DNA of 64,000 nt from an uncultured Bacteroidales bacterium. Its GTDB lineage: Bacteria > Bacteroidota > Bacteroidia > Bacteroidales > UBA932. Under the pieces are notes generated by a model. The model had not been told where the DNA came from and ran no database searches. It worked only from the letters and a program-made list of their open reading frames with translations. Location: NCBI GenBank assembly GCA_944326355.1, contig CALVDO010000001.1:1-64000 (forward strand). The letters are read 5' to 3'. A program made the translations under genes and the position numbers. The first letter of the stretch is position 1, and each line of letters opens with the position of its first letter. Positions 19,029-28,780 of this stretch are shown one piece after another.

Positions 19029-19036
19029 TACTTTTG
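19029..19036 (+). promoter_or_regulatory. -7 box upstream of the MBL hydrolase gene
   Basis: TACTTTTG matches TAnnTTTG exactly. It lies inside the longest possible reading frame (from 19024), which argues that translation begins downstream at 19090 or 19105. No good -33 TTTG is visible. Confidence 0.4.
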
Positions 19037-19089
19037 TCTGTTTGGCGGACGGAGGAGAATCTCCGCGCCGAGATGTGTCACGGATAATC

Positions 19090-19866
19090 ATGGAGGCTGA
19101 AGGAATGCTTCACATAAAGAATTTCTATTTCAATGCCCTGCACGAGTGCTGCAGCGTCGCATGGGACGACTCGGGAGAATGCGTCGTCATCGACCCGGGC
19201 TTCTATACCCCTGAGGAAAGGGACGAGCTCAAACGCTTCATCGGAGAGAAGGGGCTTAAACCGGTGAGGATACTGCTGACTCATGCCCATTTCGACCATG
19301 TGTTCGGGCTGAAGGAGTGCGCCCAGATGCTCGGAGTGCCGGTCTGCATGGATCCGGCAGACAGGCCGACCCTCGAAAACGCAGGCTACTTCTGCACGAT
19401 GTTCGGCTTCGACACCCCTGATGTGGACGTGCCCACTGAAGACATCCGCGACGGGGACGTCATAAGGTTCGGGAAGACGGAGCTTGAGGTGATTGCCACG
19501 CCGGGACATACGCCGGGCGGAGTATGCTTCTTCGACAGAGCCGACAAGATCCTCTTCAGCGGAGACACTCTCTTTGCCGGAAGCATCGGACGCACAGACC
19601 ACCCCGGCGGAGACTATGACAGGCTGATGGAGAGCATTCTCACAAGACTGATGCCTCTCGACGGAGACGTGACGGTCATACCGGGCCACGGCCCGCGCAC
19701 CACCATAGCGGACGAAAGCGCGAAAAATCCGTTCCTCCAGCCGTACAATGACCCATACGAGGACGACCCGGACGCAGAAGGCATCGTCCCGGACACGGAC
19801 TCCGGACTCGGCGGTAACGCCGGCCTTAGCGGGAACATCGGAGAAGGAGAAGAGCGAGAGGCCTGA
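19090..19866 (+). CDS. MBL-fold metallo-hydrolase, glyoxalase II-like
   Basis: A ~258-residue cytosolic hydrolase with a binuclear metal site. The motif THAHFDHVFG (HxHxDH) is followed by TPGHTPGG, the bridging Asp in FSGDTLFAGSIGRTD and the last His in VIPGHGPRTT. Such proteins hydrolyse thioesters such as S-lactoylglutathione or related substrates; which one is unknown. The ATG at 19090 is chosen, while 19105 (MLHIKNFYF) is equally plausible and closer to homologous starts. An acidic, low-complexity tail of ~40 residues follows the fold. The stop codon lies 1 bp before the uvrA start, implying translational coupling. Confidence 0.88.
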   Translation: MEAEGMLHIKNFYFNALHECCSVAWDDSGECVVIDPGFYTPEERDELKRFIGEKGLKPVRILLTHAHFDHVFGLKECAQMLGVPVCMDPADRPTLENAGYFCTMFGFDTPDVDVPTEDIRDGDVIRFGKTELEVIATPGHTPGGVCFFDRADKILFSGDTLFAGSIGRTDHPGGDYDRLMESILTRLMPLDGDVTVIPGHGPRTTIADESAKNPFLQPYNDPYEDDPDAEGIVPDTDSGLGGNAGLSGNIGEGEEREA

Positions 19867-19867
19867 C

Positions 19868-22765
19868 ATGGACGGGAAAAAGGAATACATAGACATCGCC
19901 GGGGCGAACGTCCACAACCTGAAGAACGTGTCACTGTCCATCCCGAGAAACGAATTTGTCGTGATAACGGGACTCAGCGGCAGCGGAAAGTCGTCGCTTG
20001 CGTTCGACACGATATATGCCGAGGGCCAGAGGCGGTACATGGACACCCTGTCTGCCTACGCCAAGCAGTTCATGGGCATTCTGGAGAAGCCGGACGTAGA
20101 GAGCATCACGGGGCTGAGTCCGATAATAGCCATCGAACAGAAGACCACCGGCAACAACCCGCGCTCGACAGTAGGCACAATAACAGAGATCTACGACTTT
20201 CTGAGGCTTCTCTTCGCCAAGGCCTCCACGGCATATTCCCCCGAAACGGGCAAGCCGATGGTCCGATACACGGACGAGCAGATAGTGTCCCTGATCATGG
20301 ACAATTACAATGACAGGAAATGCCTGCTCCTGGCCCCTCTCGTCAAAGGCCGCAAGGGACATTACAAGGAGCTCTTCGACCAGCTGCGGCGCAGGGGCTA
20401 CACCCAGGCCAGGATAGACTCCGAGATACGCGACCTCGCCACGGTCACGGCGCTGGACAGATACAGGCCGCACTTCATCGAGCTCGTCGTGGACAAGCTC
20501 AAGCCCACGGCAAGAGACCTCAAGAGGATAAAGGACTCGGTGTACACTGCCCTCAACCTCGGGAAAGGCTCTCTGGCCGTACTGGACACCGAGACGGGAG
20601 AGCTCAGGCACTATTCGAAGCATCTGGTGTGCCCAGACACAGGCCTGTCGCTCGCCGAGCCCGCCCCGCACTCCTTCTCATTCAATTCCCCACAGGGCTA
20701 CTGCCCGCACTGCAAGGGACTGGGAATGATCGTGGACGTCAACATTGACACAATCATCCCGGACAGAAAGATATCCATCGCCGACGGGGGCATTCAGCCG
20801 CTGGGCAAGATGCGGCAGACGCGCAAATTCGACATGGTACGCTCAATAGCCCGAAAATACGGCTTTTCTCTTCACGACCCGATTGAAGAACTCGGAGACG
20901 ACATCATTTCCCTCCTCGTGTTCGGTTCGGACGAACTGTTCCGCATAGGCGAAGGGACATCCTCCGAGATGGTGTCATACCCGGGCATCGTCGACGACAT
21001 CTCGGACAAGATCGTTTGTCCCGTATGCCACGGCACGAGGCTAAATAAGGAAACGACTTATTTCAAGATAGACGGGAAATGCATCAGCGAGGTGTCCGCA
21101 ATGGAAATCTCGGATCTGAAGAAATGGCTCGACTCGCTCGACGGCAAGCTGGGAGAGAAGGAGAAGCTCATAGCGAGAGACATCCTCAAGGAGCTCCGCG
21201 AAAGGGTGTCGTTTCTGCTCGACGTGGGGCTGGAGTATCTCTCGCTCGACCGGGCCACGGCCTCGCTCTCGGGAGGTGAAAGCCAGAGAATACGGCTCGC
21301 CACGCAGATAGGCTCCAAGCTCGTGAACGTGCTGTACATCCTTGACGAACCGAGCATCGGGCTGCACCAGAGGGACAACCGCAAGCTGATCGCCTCGCTG
21401 AAGAATCTGCGGGACGAGGGCAACTCCGTGATGGTGGTCGAGCACGATGCCGAGACAATGCTCTCCGCCGACTGGCTTGTCGACGTGGGTCCCGGCGCGG
21501 GAGAAAACGGAGGACGCATCTGTCTGAGCGCGCCTGTAGACCTGATACTCGGAGACGGCATCCGAAGCAGCGGCGAAAGCCGTCATGACGACGGACATGA
21601 GACCGACCCCAACGGAAGCGGCCGGTACGCCGCCGATGATGACCTGATGAAGCACTGCATCATCGGAGAATCCGTCACCCTCGACTACCTGACGGGAAAG
21701 AGGAAGATAGAGATTCCGGCCAGAAGAAGGATGGGCAACGGGCTTACTCTCGGAATCCGGGGAGCACGGGGAAACAATCTCAAGGACGTGAACATCGACC
21801 TGCCTCTGGGAATGTTCATAGGCATCAGCGGAGTGAGCGGAAGCGGCAAGTCCTCCCTCATCAACGAGACTCTGATGCCGATTCTGAAAAACAGATTCTA
21901 CAACGCCAGACTGCAGCCGCTCCCATGCGACGGGATAGTAGGGACAGAAAACATAGACAAGCTCATAGAGATCGACCAGAGCCCGATAGGCAGGACACCG
22001 CGCAGCAATCCGGCCACGTTTACCGGCGTGTTCAACGACATCAGAAACCTCTTTGAGGCCACTCCAGACGCCAAAGTGCGAGGCTTCAAGGCCGGGAGAT
22101 TCTCCTTCAACGTCCCGGGAGGCCGCTGCGAAGAATGCAAGGGAGCCGGCATCAAAGTGATAGAGATGAATTTCCTGCCTTCTGTCAACGTGACCTGCAG
22201 GGAATGCCGCGGACGCAGATACAAGGAAGACACTCTCGCCGTCAGATACAAGGGAAAGAACATCAGCGACGTGCTGGAGATGCCTATCAGCGAGGCCTAT
22301 GAGTTCTTCAGCAGCATCCCTGCCATAAGCCAGAAGCTCAAGGCACTCGTCGACGTCGGTCTCGGCTATGTCAAGCTCGGCCAGTCCGCCGTGACACTGT
22401 CGGGAGGAGAGAGCCAGAGGATGAAGCTCGCCGCCGAACTCGCGAGAAAAAGCACCGGCAACACCCTCTACATCCTCGACGAGCCGACCACCGGACTGCA
22501 TTTCGAGGACATAAAGATCCTGCTGGGAGTGCTTCAGCGCCTTGTGGACCAAGGAAATACCGTGATAATCATAGAACACAACCTCGATGTGCTCAAATCT
22601 GTCGACTACATTTTCGACATGGGGCCGGAAGGAGGCAGAAGAGGAGGACTCATTGTGACCCGGGGCACGCCTGAACAGCTGGCTGACGACCCTGCCTCGG
22701 TCACCGGCCCGTTCCTGAAGGAAATCTTCGAACAGGAGCGCCGGCTCACGGCCGACGGCAGATGA
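19868..22765 (+). CDS. uvrA: UvrABC excinuclease subunit A
   Basis: A 965-residue DNA-damage recognition ATPase that loads UvrB during nucleotide excision repair. Two ABC halves are seen: Walker A GLSGSGKSS and GVSGSGKSS, signatures LSGGESQRIRLA and LSGGESQRMKLA, and Walker B YILDEPSIGLH and YILDEPTTGLHF. Zinc-binding Cys pairs occur in CPHCKGLG, CPVCHGTR and CEECKGAG...CRECRGRR. The start at 19868 (MDGKKEYIDIAGANVHNLKN) is just before the conserved N-terminus. A hydrophilic, Asp/Gly/Ser-rich insert of about 40 residues joins the two halves and makes the protein slightly longer than average. Its coupling to the MBL gene is notable but not explained. Confidence 0.95.
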   Translation: MDGKKEYIDIAGANVHNLKNVSLSIPRNEFVVITGLSGSGKSSLAFDTIYAEGQRRYMDTLSAYAKQFMGILEKPDVESITGLSPIIAIEQKTTGNNPRSTVGTITEIYDFLRLLFAKASTAYSPETGKPMVRYTDEQIVSLIMDNYNDRKCLLLAPLVKGRKGHYKELFDQLRRRGYTQARIDSEIRDLATVTALDRYRPHFIELVVDKLKPTARDLKRIKDSVYTALNLGKGSLAVLDTETGELRHYSKHLVCPDTGLSLAEPAPHSFSFNSPQGYCPHCKGLGMIVDVNIDTIIPDRKISIADGGIQPLGKMRQTRKFDMVRSIARKYGFSLHDPIEELGDDIISLLVFGSDELFRIGEGTSSEMVSYPGIVDDISDKIVCPVCHGTRLNKETTYFKIDGKCISEVSAMEISDLKKWLDSLDGKLGEKEKLIARDILKELRERVSFLLDVGLEYLSLDRATASLSGGESQRIRLATQIGSKLVNVLYILDEPSIGLHQRDNRKLIASLKNLRDEGNSVMVVEHDAETMLSADWLVDVGPGAGENGGRICLSAPVDLILGDGIRSSGESRHDDGHETDPNGSGRYAADDDLMKHCIIGESVTLDYLTGKRKIEIPARRRMGNGLTLGIRGARGNNLKDVNIDLPLGMFIGISGVSGSGKSSLINETLMPILKNRFYNARLQPLPCDGIVGTENIDKLIEIDQSPIGRTPRSNPATFTGVFNDIRNLFEATPDAKVRGFKAGRFSFNVPGGRCEECKGAGIKVIEMNFLPSVNVTCRECRGRRYKEDTLAVRYKGKNISDVLEMPISEAYEFFSSIPAISQKLKALVDVGLGYVKLGQSAVTLSGGESQRMKLAAELARKSTGNTLYILDEPTTGLHFEDIKILLGVLQRLVDQGNTVIIIEHNLDVLKSVDYIFDMGPEGGRRGGLIVTRGTPEQLADDPASVTGPFLKEIFEQERRLTADGR

Positions 22766-22818
22766 CAGGGTCACGAAAGACGCCGACGGAAATGGAGAAC
22801 AAGTAAAAAGACTGCAAG

Positions 22819-24534
22819 ATGGAAGAGATAGACATTTATTGCGAAAACGACGCGAAACGGCATAAGGTGAAACTCGGCACACGGCTTTCCGAGCTTTCCG
22901 AAAAGATATGCGGCACCGTATTCGACAGCAAGAACAAGGTGGAACTTCCTGTGCTCGCGGCTCTGGTGGATCACCAGCTGAAGGAGCTGGAGTTCAAGAT
23001 AGAGGTCACCCATCAGATAGAATTCATCGGCTACTGCCATCCGGACGGGCGCAGGACATACGTCAGATCGCTGTGCTTCGTGCTCCAGAACGCCGTCAGG
23101 GAACTTTATCCGGGCAAGGTTCTGGCAGTGGAATATTCACTCCCGAGCGGCCTGTACTGTGAGATCCGGGAGGCTGAGCCCAAAGAGGACGGGCATCCGG
23201 ACATCCGCTATGTCTCCGACGGGGAGATAGCCACACTTAAGGCCAGAATGCAGGAAATCATTGACGCCGACCTCCCGTTCAGCAAGTGCAAGATGAATTT
23301 CGCGGAAGCAGAAAAGATCTTCATCGCGAACGGCCAGCCTGCCAAGGCGCAGCTCCTACGCTCGACGGGAAAGTTCATCTACAGCGTCTACGGGCTCGAC
23401 GGGAAGGCCGACACATTCTATGGTCCGCTCGTGCCGTCTACAGGCTTCCTCAAGGTGTTTGACCTTGTGGGGTTCGGCAACGGCTTCTGCCTCCAGTATC
23501 CGGCGGAAGGCAACGTGTCCAAAGTGATGCCCGTCCAGAGGCAGTCAAAAATAGCGGCGGCTCTCAAGGAATATGCCGACTGGTGCTCCATAATGGACGT
23601 CAGGGGCGCAGGCTCGCTGAACAGGACGATAGCCGAAGGCGGTGCGGTAGGCCTTATCAATCTTGCGGAGGCCCTGCACGAGAGAAAATACGCCGAGATC
23701 GCCGACCAGATTTACGCCCGCAGGGACAAGATCAGGATAGTCTTCATAGCCGGACCTTCGAGCAGCGGCAAGACATCGTCTTCCAAAAGGCTCGCCATCC
23801 AGTGCAAAGTACTGGGGCTCAATCCAAAAGTAATCGAACTCGACAATTATTTCGTCGACCGTGAAGCCACGCCGAAGGACGAGAACGGCGAATACGATTT
23901 CGAGGCTCTCGGCGCAATGGATCTCGACTTCCTCAACACGCAGCTCAACTCGCTACTGTCGGGAGAGACCGTGGAGCTGCCGAGATTCGACTTCAAGGAA
24001 GGCAGAAGACATTTTGAAAAGGACTTCATGAAGCTGGAGGAGAACGACATCCTCATCATGGAAGGGATACACGCCCTTAATCCCGAGATGACCCCTGCCG
24101 TGGACAATTCGAGGATATTCAGGGTCTATGTCTCCGCCCTCACTTCTCTTCCGCTCGACGAGAACAACAACATCTCCACCTCCGACAACAGGCTTCTGCG
24201 CAGGATGGTGAGAGACAACCGCGTGAGGGGAATTACGCCTGAAAATACCATCATGAGATGGCACAGCGTGCGAAGGGGGGAGAACCGCAACATCTTCCCG
24301 TTCCAGGAAAACGCGGACGCGGTGTTCAACTCTGCCCTCATATTCGAGCTTCCTATGCTGAAATACTATGCCGAGCCGCTTCTGAGGCGCATTCCACCGC
24401 ATTCTCCGGCCTACACGGAAGCCATCAGGCTGCTGAAGTTCCTCGAATATGTGACGTCGCTCTCCCCTGACGAGATAGCCGCCATCCCGCCGACCTCGAT
24501 CATGCGTGAATTCATCGGCGGGCAGTCGCTTTAA
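22819..24534 (+). CDS. TGS-like/uridine-kinase-like nucleoside kinase
   Basis: A 571-residue protein. The N-terminal ~60 residues resemble a TGS domain, residues ~60-220 resemble the second additional domain of threonyl-tRNA synthetase, and residues ~300-571 form a phosphoribulokinase/uridine kinase domain with Walker A IAGPSSSGKTSSSKR and the substrate motif IELDNYFVDRE. This architecture is known as a nucleoside kinase or uridine kinase-like protein in Bacteroidota and Firmicutes; direct substrates are poorly defined. Position 53 bp after uvrA and before a deoxyribosyltransferase-like gene suggests nucleotide salvage. Confidence 0.88.
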   Translation: MEEIDIYCENDAKRHKVKLGTRLSELSEKICGTVFDSKNKVELPVLAALVDHQLKELEFKIEVTHQIEFIGYCHPDGRRTYVRSLCFVLQNAVRELYPGKVLAVEYSLPSGLYCEIREAEPKEDGHPDIRYVSDGEIATLKARMQEIIDADLPFSKCKMNFAEAEKIFIANGQPAKAQLLRSTGKFIYSVYGLDGKADTFYGPLVPSTGFLKVFDLVGFGNGFCLQYPAEGNVSKVMPVQRQSKIAAALKEYADWCSIMDVRGAGSLNRTIAEGGAVGLINLAEALHERKYAEIADQIYARRDKIRIVFIAGPSSSGKTSSSKRLAIQCKVLGLNPKVIELDNYFVDREATPKDENGEYDFEALGAMDLDFLNTQLNSLLSGETVELPRFDFKEGRRHFEKDFMKLEENDILIMEGIHALNPEMTPAVDNSRIFRVYVSALTSLPLDENNNISTSDNRLLRRMVRDNRVRGITPENTIMRWHSVRRGENRNIFPFQENADAVFNSALIFELPMLKYYAEPLLRRIPPHSPAYTEAIRLLKFLEYVTSLSPDEIAAIPPTSIMREFIGGQSL

Positions 24535-24548
24535 CATGAAAGACAGAT

Positions 24549-25100
24549 ATGGAATCCAAGACACTTCTCCGAAGCCTCTGCGCCTTCACTCTTGCGCTGG
24601 CGGCATCCCTGTTCGCAGGGATCAGCGCCGACGCCCAGGAATCCGCAACCTACATGCTCAAGCCGCACGACGTCCTCCCGCGCGGAGTCGACACCACCGG
24701 CTTCACCAAGATTTTCCTCGCCGGCACCATCGACATGGGCAACAGCCGCAACTGGCAGGCCGAGCTGATGGAATATTTCTCCGCAAAGGACGGCAGCTAT
24801 GTGCTGTTCAACCCGAGACAGGGCAACTGGAACGGCGGGGCAAACGGCGAGATGGACTATCAGGTGAACTGGGAGCTTGACCATCTTGAGGAGGCGGACG
24901 TCATCATAATGTACATCATCGGCACGAGCAAGTCGCCGATCACCCTCCTTGAGATGGGGCTTTTCGCCAGATCTGGCAAGCTTCTGGTGGCCTGCGAGCC
25001 CGATTTCTATCGCCACGACAATGTGCGCATCACCTGCGCCTACTACGGCATCCCTCTCTACGACTCCCTCGACGCCCTCCTTGCCGCCCACGACTTCTGA
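24549..25100 (+). CDS. Exported nucleoside 2-deoxyribosyltransferase-like protein
   Basis: A 183-residue protein of the nucleoside 2-deoxyribosyltransferase-like fold: FLAGTIDMGNSRNWQ at the start of the domain, FNPRQGNW, and the segment with LEEADVIIMYIIG followed by SPITLLEMG, where the Glu matches the family catalytic position. The family exchanges bases on deoxynucleosides or hydrolyses them and is usually cytosolic. Here about 30 residues precede the domain and look like a Sec signal peptide (basic start, Leu/Ala core, cleavage near ADAQ), which would place it in the periplasm. It follows the nucleoside kinase by 14 bp, so a role in nucleoside salvage is likely. Confidence 0.78.
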   Translation: MESKTLLRSLCAFTLALAASLFAGISADAQESATYMLKPHDVLPRGVDTTGFTKIFLAGTIDMGNSRNWQAELMEYFSAKDGSYVLFNPRQGNWNGGANGEMDYQVNWELDHLEEADVIIMYIIGTSKSPITLLEMGLFARSGKLLVACEPDFYRHDNVRITCAYYGIPLYDSLDALLAAHDF

Positions 25101-25106
25101 GCCGGG

Positions 25107-25757
25107 TCATTCGGCAGAGAGACGGTTCTTCAGCCGTGCCCGGACGACCTCTATCACAGCGGGAAGGACAGAGATGAAGATGATCGCCACTATCAGAAGC
25201 TTGAGATTGTCCTGTACGAAAGGCCTGTCCCCGAAGAGATAGCCGGCATAGCAGAACACTGCCACCCAGAGAGCTCCGCCCACTGCGTTATATGCCATGA
25301 AGCGGCTGTAATGCATCTTGCCCATACCTGCCACGAACGGGGCGAAAGTACGTACGATAGGAATGAACCGCGCCAATACGATGGTCTTGCCCCCATATTT
25401 GCGATAGAACTCCTGCGTCTTCTCCAGATGGCTTCGCCTGAATATCCTTGAATCCGGATTGCTGAAAAGCTTTTCTCCGAAGAAATGCCCTATCATGTAA
25501 TTGCATGAATCCCCGAGAAAGGCTGCGGCGAACACGATGAGCACAAGCAGATGTATGTCGAGCGGCATGCCTGGAAGAGCGGCTATCGCGCCCGCCACGA
25601 AGAGGAGAGAATCTCCCGGCAGAAACGGCGTCACGACAAGCCCGGTCTCACAGAAGATTATGAGAAAAAGAATCGCATAAGTCCAGAGATGATAGTTCTG
25701 GACGATGCTCACCATGTGCTGGTCAATGTGAAGAATAAAATCAATAAGAAATTCCAT
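25107..25757 (-). CDS. DedA-family membrane protein
   Basis: A 216-residue inner-membrane protein of the DedA/SNARE-associated family, now linked to lipid scrambling and envelope homeostasis. Family signatures are [17 protein letters not shown] with its membrane-embedded acidic residue, the segment [15 protein letters not shown], and the reentrant [19 protein letters not shown] with conserved Arg and Pro. Four to five hydrophobic segments are visible. It converges with the deoxyribosyltransferase-like gene with only 6 bp between stop codons. Confidence 0.92.
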   Translation of the reverse strand: MEFLIDFILHIDQHMVSIVQNYHLWTYAILFLIIFCETGLVVTPFLPGDSLLFVAGAIAALPGMPLDIHLLVLIVFAAAFLGDSCNYMIGHFFGEKLFSNPDSRIFRRSHLEKTQEFYRKYGGKTIVLARFIPIVRTFAPFVAGMGKMHYSRFMAYNAVGGALWVAVFCYAGYLFGDRPFVQDNLKLLIVAIIFISVLPAVIEVVRARLKNRLSAE

Positions 25758-25794
25758 CTGTCGCAGGTATGATTTTCAAAATCTTTAACATCTG

Positions 25795-27240
25795 TCACTT
25801 TTTCCAGAAAGACCTTGTGAATATGACGAGAAAAGTGAACAGCTCGAGACGGCCGAGCATCATCACGAGCGAAAGGAATATCTTGCAGAAGCCGTTGAGA
25901 GAAGAGAAGTTGGACATCGGTCCAACCTCGCCGAATCCCGGTCCGACATTGCTCAGACATGTGATCACGGCACTGCTCGCGGTGACTATGTCAGTGAAGC
26001 ACGACATCACGATGCTGCCTGCCATAAAGACGAACATGTACATGCAGAAGAAGCTCATCATGCTTCCGAGAAGCTCCGGCCGCACGCTGCGCCCGTTGTA
26101 CTTGACGTTTATCACGCCGTTCGGATGAATAACCCTCTTGAGCTCGTTGAAGGAGTTTTTTGAGAGGAGAAGGAGACGGATGCACTTGATGCCTCCGGCA
26201 GTAGACCCGGCCGAGCCGCCTATGAAGAGCAGTATGAACAGCAGCATCTGCGCAACTGAAGGCCAATACAGATAGTCCGCCGAAGCAAATCCGGTAGTGG
26301 TCAGAAGCGTTACGACCTGAAAAAATGCGTCCCTTATGCTCTTTTCAAGTCCGGAATGACCTCCGAAATACAGGACGCCGGCTATGACGACGGACGTGAG
26401 CACGGTAATGGCCGTGTACAGCCTGAACTCTTCATCCTTGAAAAGCCTGAACGCCTTGCCCTTGAACAAAGAGTACAGCAGGGCGAAATTGGTCCCGGAG
26501 ATGAACATGAAGAAAGTGATGACATACTGGATGTAAGGCGAATCCCAGTAGGCCAGACTGGCCGTCTTCGTGGAGTAGCCTCCGGTAGCGACACTTGCGA
26601 AGGAATGACACAGGGCGTCAAACAGACTCATCCCGCCGGCCATCAGCATCACGGTCTCAACCGCCGTGACAGAAGAATACATGATGACCATGCGCCTGGT
26701 CGTGGAGTAGAACGTGAACGAGAACTTGTCATGCATCGGGCCGGGCACTTCCGCCACATACAGATCCCTTCCCTCAATGCCGAGGCTCGGAAGTATCGCC
26801 AGAAGCATCACAACGATTCCCAGACCTCCAATCCACTGCGTGAGCGAACGCCAGAAAAGAGACGCGTGCGGCAGAGCCTCCACGTCATTGAGTATGGACG
26901 AGCCCGTCGTCGTAAAGCCGGACATGACTTCGAAAAAAGCATCCGGAAAAGACGGTATGGTGCCTCCCAGCATAAACGGAAGGCAGCCGAACAGAGTGAA
27001 CAGAATCCAGATGACTGACACGATGAAATAGCCGTCACGCTTCGCGAGCACCCTGTCCCTGACCTTCACTGAAAAAATCAGGACACAGGCCACCGCGCAA
27101 GTCACGGCCGCAGAGATGAGGAAGGCTTCCGCGTCATTCTCCCCATACATGAACGCCATGCACATGCACAGAAACAGGGCCGCGCTCTCGACCAGAAGAA
27201 GCTTGCCGAGAATGTTGAGTATGAAACGTATGTTGATCAT
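25795..27240 (-). CDS. trkH: TrkH-type potassium uptake channel subunit
   Basis: A 481-residue inner-membrane K+ transporter with four membrane-pore-membrane repeats. Selectivity-filter motifs are visible in each repeat: FTTTGSS, ASVATGGYS, TTTGFA and NVGPGF. The protein works with the cytosolic gating subunit TrkA, whose gene lies just upstream on the same strand, 61 bp away. The N-terminus starts directly with a hydrophobic helix, as usual. Confidence 0.95.
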   Translation of the reverse strand: MINIRFILNILGKLLLVESAALFLCMCMAFMYGENDAEAFLISAAVTCAVACVLIFSVKVRDRVLAKRDGYFIVSVIWILFTLFGCLPFMLGGTIPSFPDAFFEVMSGFTTTGSSILNDVEALPHASLFWRSLTQWIGGLGIVVMLLAILPSLGIEGRDLYVAEVPGPMHDKFSFTFYSTTRRMVIMYSSVTAVETVMLMAGGMSLFDALCHSFASVATGGYSTKTASLAYWDSPYIQYVITFFMFISGTNFALLYSLFKGKAFRLFKDEEFRLYTAITVLTSVVIAGVLYFGGHSGLEKSIRDAFFQVVTLLTTTGFASADYLYWPSVAQMLLFILLFIGGSAGSTAGGIKCIRLLLLSKNSFNELKRVIHPNGVINVKYNGRSVRPELLGSMMSFFCMYMFVFMAGSIVMSCFTDIVTASSAVITCLSNVGPGFGEVGPMSNFSSLNGFCKIFLSLVMMLGRLELFTFLVIFTRSFWKK

Positions 27241-27301
27241 CTCACCGTCGTTTGCTTAACTCTCTGAAATTCATCCATCAATGTGCATCCGCCCGTGAAG
27301 G

Positions 27302-28645
27302 CTATTTCCTGAACATCCGCAGCACCTTCTTGACTGCCGACGGAAGTGCAAATATCACCACGTCATCCCCCGGCTCTATCCGCACGTCTCCCTTCGCGAT
27401 TACCGCCTCTCCCCGGCGGATTATCCCGCCGACATTCGCATTGTCCGGAAAGTCAAGCTCCGCAAGAGTTCCCTTTGTGATCGCAGCGCCTTCCTCAACG
27501 GTCACCTCAAAGACCTCCGCCTCGGAAAAGGTGACGAACTTCAGGTGCTTCACATTGACGTTTATCGTGTAGCGGTATATATTGGCCGCCGCAATGAGCT
27601 TGGTGTTGATAAGCGTGCCTATGCCGAGATTCTCCGCGAGATCCGTATAGTCCAGATTCTCCACTTCGGCCACAGTCTTCTTTACACCGAGCTTCTTGGC
27701 GAGAAGGCAGGTGAGGATATTGGTCTCGGAGGAGCCCGTAAGACAGATGAAAGCGTCGGTATTGCGTATGCCCTCCTCCCTGAGCAGGGACAGATCCCGT
27801 CCGTCGCCGTTTATCACGAGAGTGGACTTGAGCTTGTCCGCCAGAACAAAGCATCTCTCCTTGTCCTTCTCTATCAGCTTGACATTATAGTGCTGCTCGA
27901 GCAGGGAAGCCGCTTTCGCTCCTATGCGCGACCCGCCGACAATGATGATGTCCTTTATCTCAAATTTCGACTTTCCGCAGATCGAGTACACCTCAGGGAT
28001 ATAGATCGGCTTTGTCACAAAGAACGCGAGATCGCCGTAGCGGAACGAGTCGTTTCCTCTCGGTATGATGGTCTGATCTCCCCTCTTGATGGCCACGACA
28101 CGGAAATTGTCCGTTCCGTATTCCTGAGCCGTCTTTGCGAGGGTAAGATTCTGCACAGGGGCATTCTCCCAGATCTTTATCGCGAGAAGCTGAAGCCTTC
28201 CGTCAGAGAACTCGTGCTGCTGCCGCGTTCCCGCCAGCTTCAGGGCCGACACGATCTCCTCGGCGGCCAGACGCTCCGGATAGATCATGGAATCTATGCC
28301 TATGGTCCTCATGTATTCCAGATTGGCAGGCTCAAGATACTCGCTGTTGTTGACACGGGTGATGACATATCTTGCTCCGAGCCTCTTCGCGAGAATAGAG
28401 GAGGTGATGTTGCGGTCCTCTTCATGATTGACGGCGATAAACAGATCGCAGTCGCTCACACCGGCGTCCTCCAATGCGCCTACCGAGGTGCAGGAAGCCT
28501 CCTCGGACAGGATGTCGAGCTGCGCCTCCAGCTGTTCCAGCTTCTCATGGTCGCTGTCTATCAGCATTATGCTATGATTCTGTCTGCTAAGCATTTTGGC
28601 CAGATGAGTACCCACTTCTCCGGCTCCCGCTATGACTATCTTCAT
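27302..28645 (-). CDS. trkA: TrkA potassium uptake regulatory subunit
   Basis: A 447-residue cytosolic gating ring protein. Two RCK halves are seen, each with a Rossmann NAD(H)-binding start (IAGAGEVGTHLAKML and IVGGSRIGAKAASLL) followed by a TrkA_C domain. The start is set at the ATG at 28645 (MKIVIAGAGEVG); the ORF could begin nine codons earlier. It precedes trkH and should be co-transcribed with it. Confidence 0.95.
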   Translation of the reverse strand: MKIVIAGAGEVGTHLAKMLSRQNHSIMLIDSDHEKLEQLEAQLDILSEEASCTSVGALEDAGVSDCDLFIAVNHEEDRNITSSILAKRLGARYVITRVNNSEYLEPANLEYMRTIGIDSMIYPERLAAEEIVSALKLAGTRQQHEFSDGRLQLLAIKIWENAPVQNLTLAKTAQEYGTDNFRVVAIKRGDQTIIPRGNDSFRYGDLAFFVTKPIYIPEVYSICGKSKFEIKDIIIVGGSRIGAKAASLLEQHYNVKLIEKDKERCFVLADKLKSTLVINGDGRDLSLLREEGIRNTDAFICLTGSSETNILTCLLAKKLGVKKTVAEVENLDYTDLAENLGIGTLINTKLIAAANIYRYTINVNVKHLKFVTFSEAEVFEVTVEEGAAITKGTLAELDFPDNANVGGIIRRGEAVIAKGDVRIEPGDDVVIFALPSAVKKVLRMFRK

Positions 28646-28780
28646 CGCTATACCATTAAAAACGAGCGGCAAAATAAGGCATTATATTCCAATATAGCAA
28701 GCCTGCCGGCAAAATTTGCCGTCTTCGCCGCGCACCGGACTATCTCCAGCGGACACGGCGGCAGACAGGCCGGAAGGCTG

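Noticed and set aside
21041..22882. 613-residue minus-strand frame opposite uvrA
   Set aside because: A shadow of high-GC codon use in uvrA; uvrA has complete ABC and zinc motifs over the same stretch.
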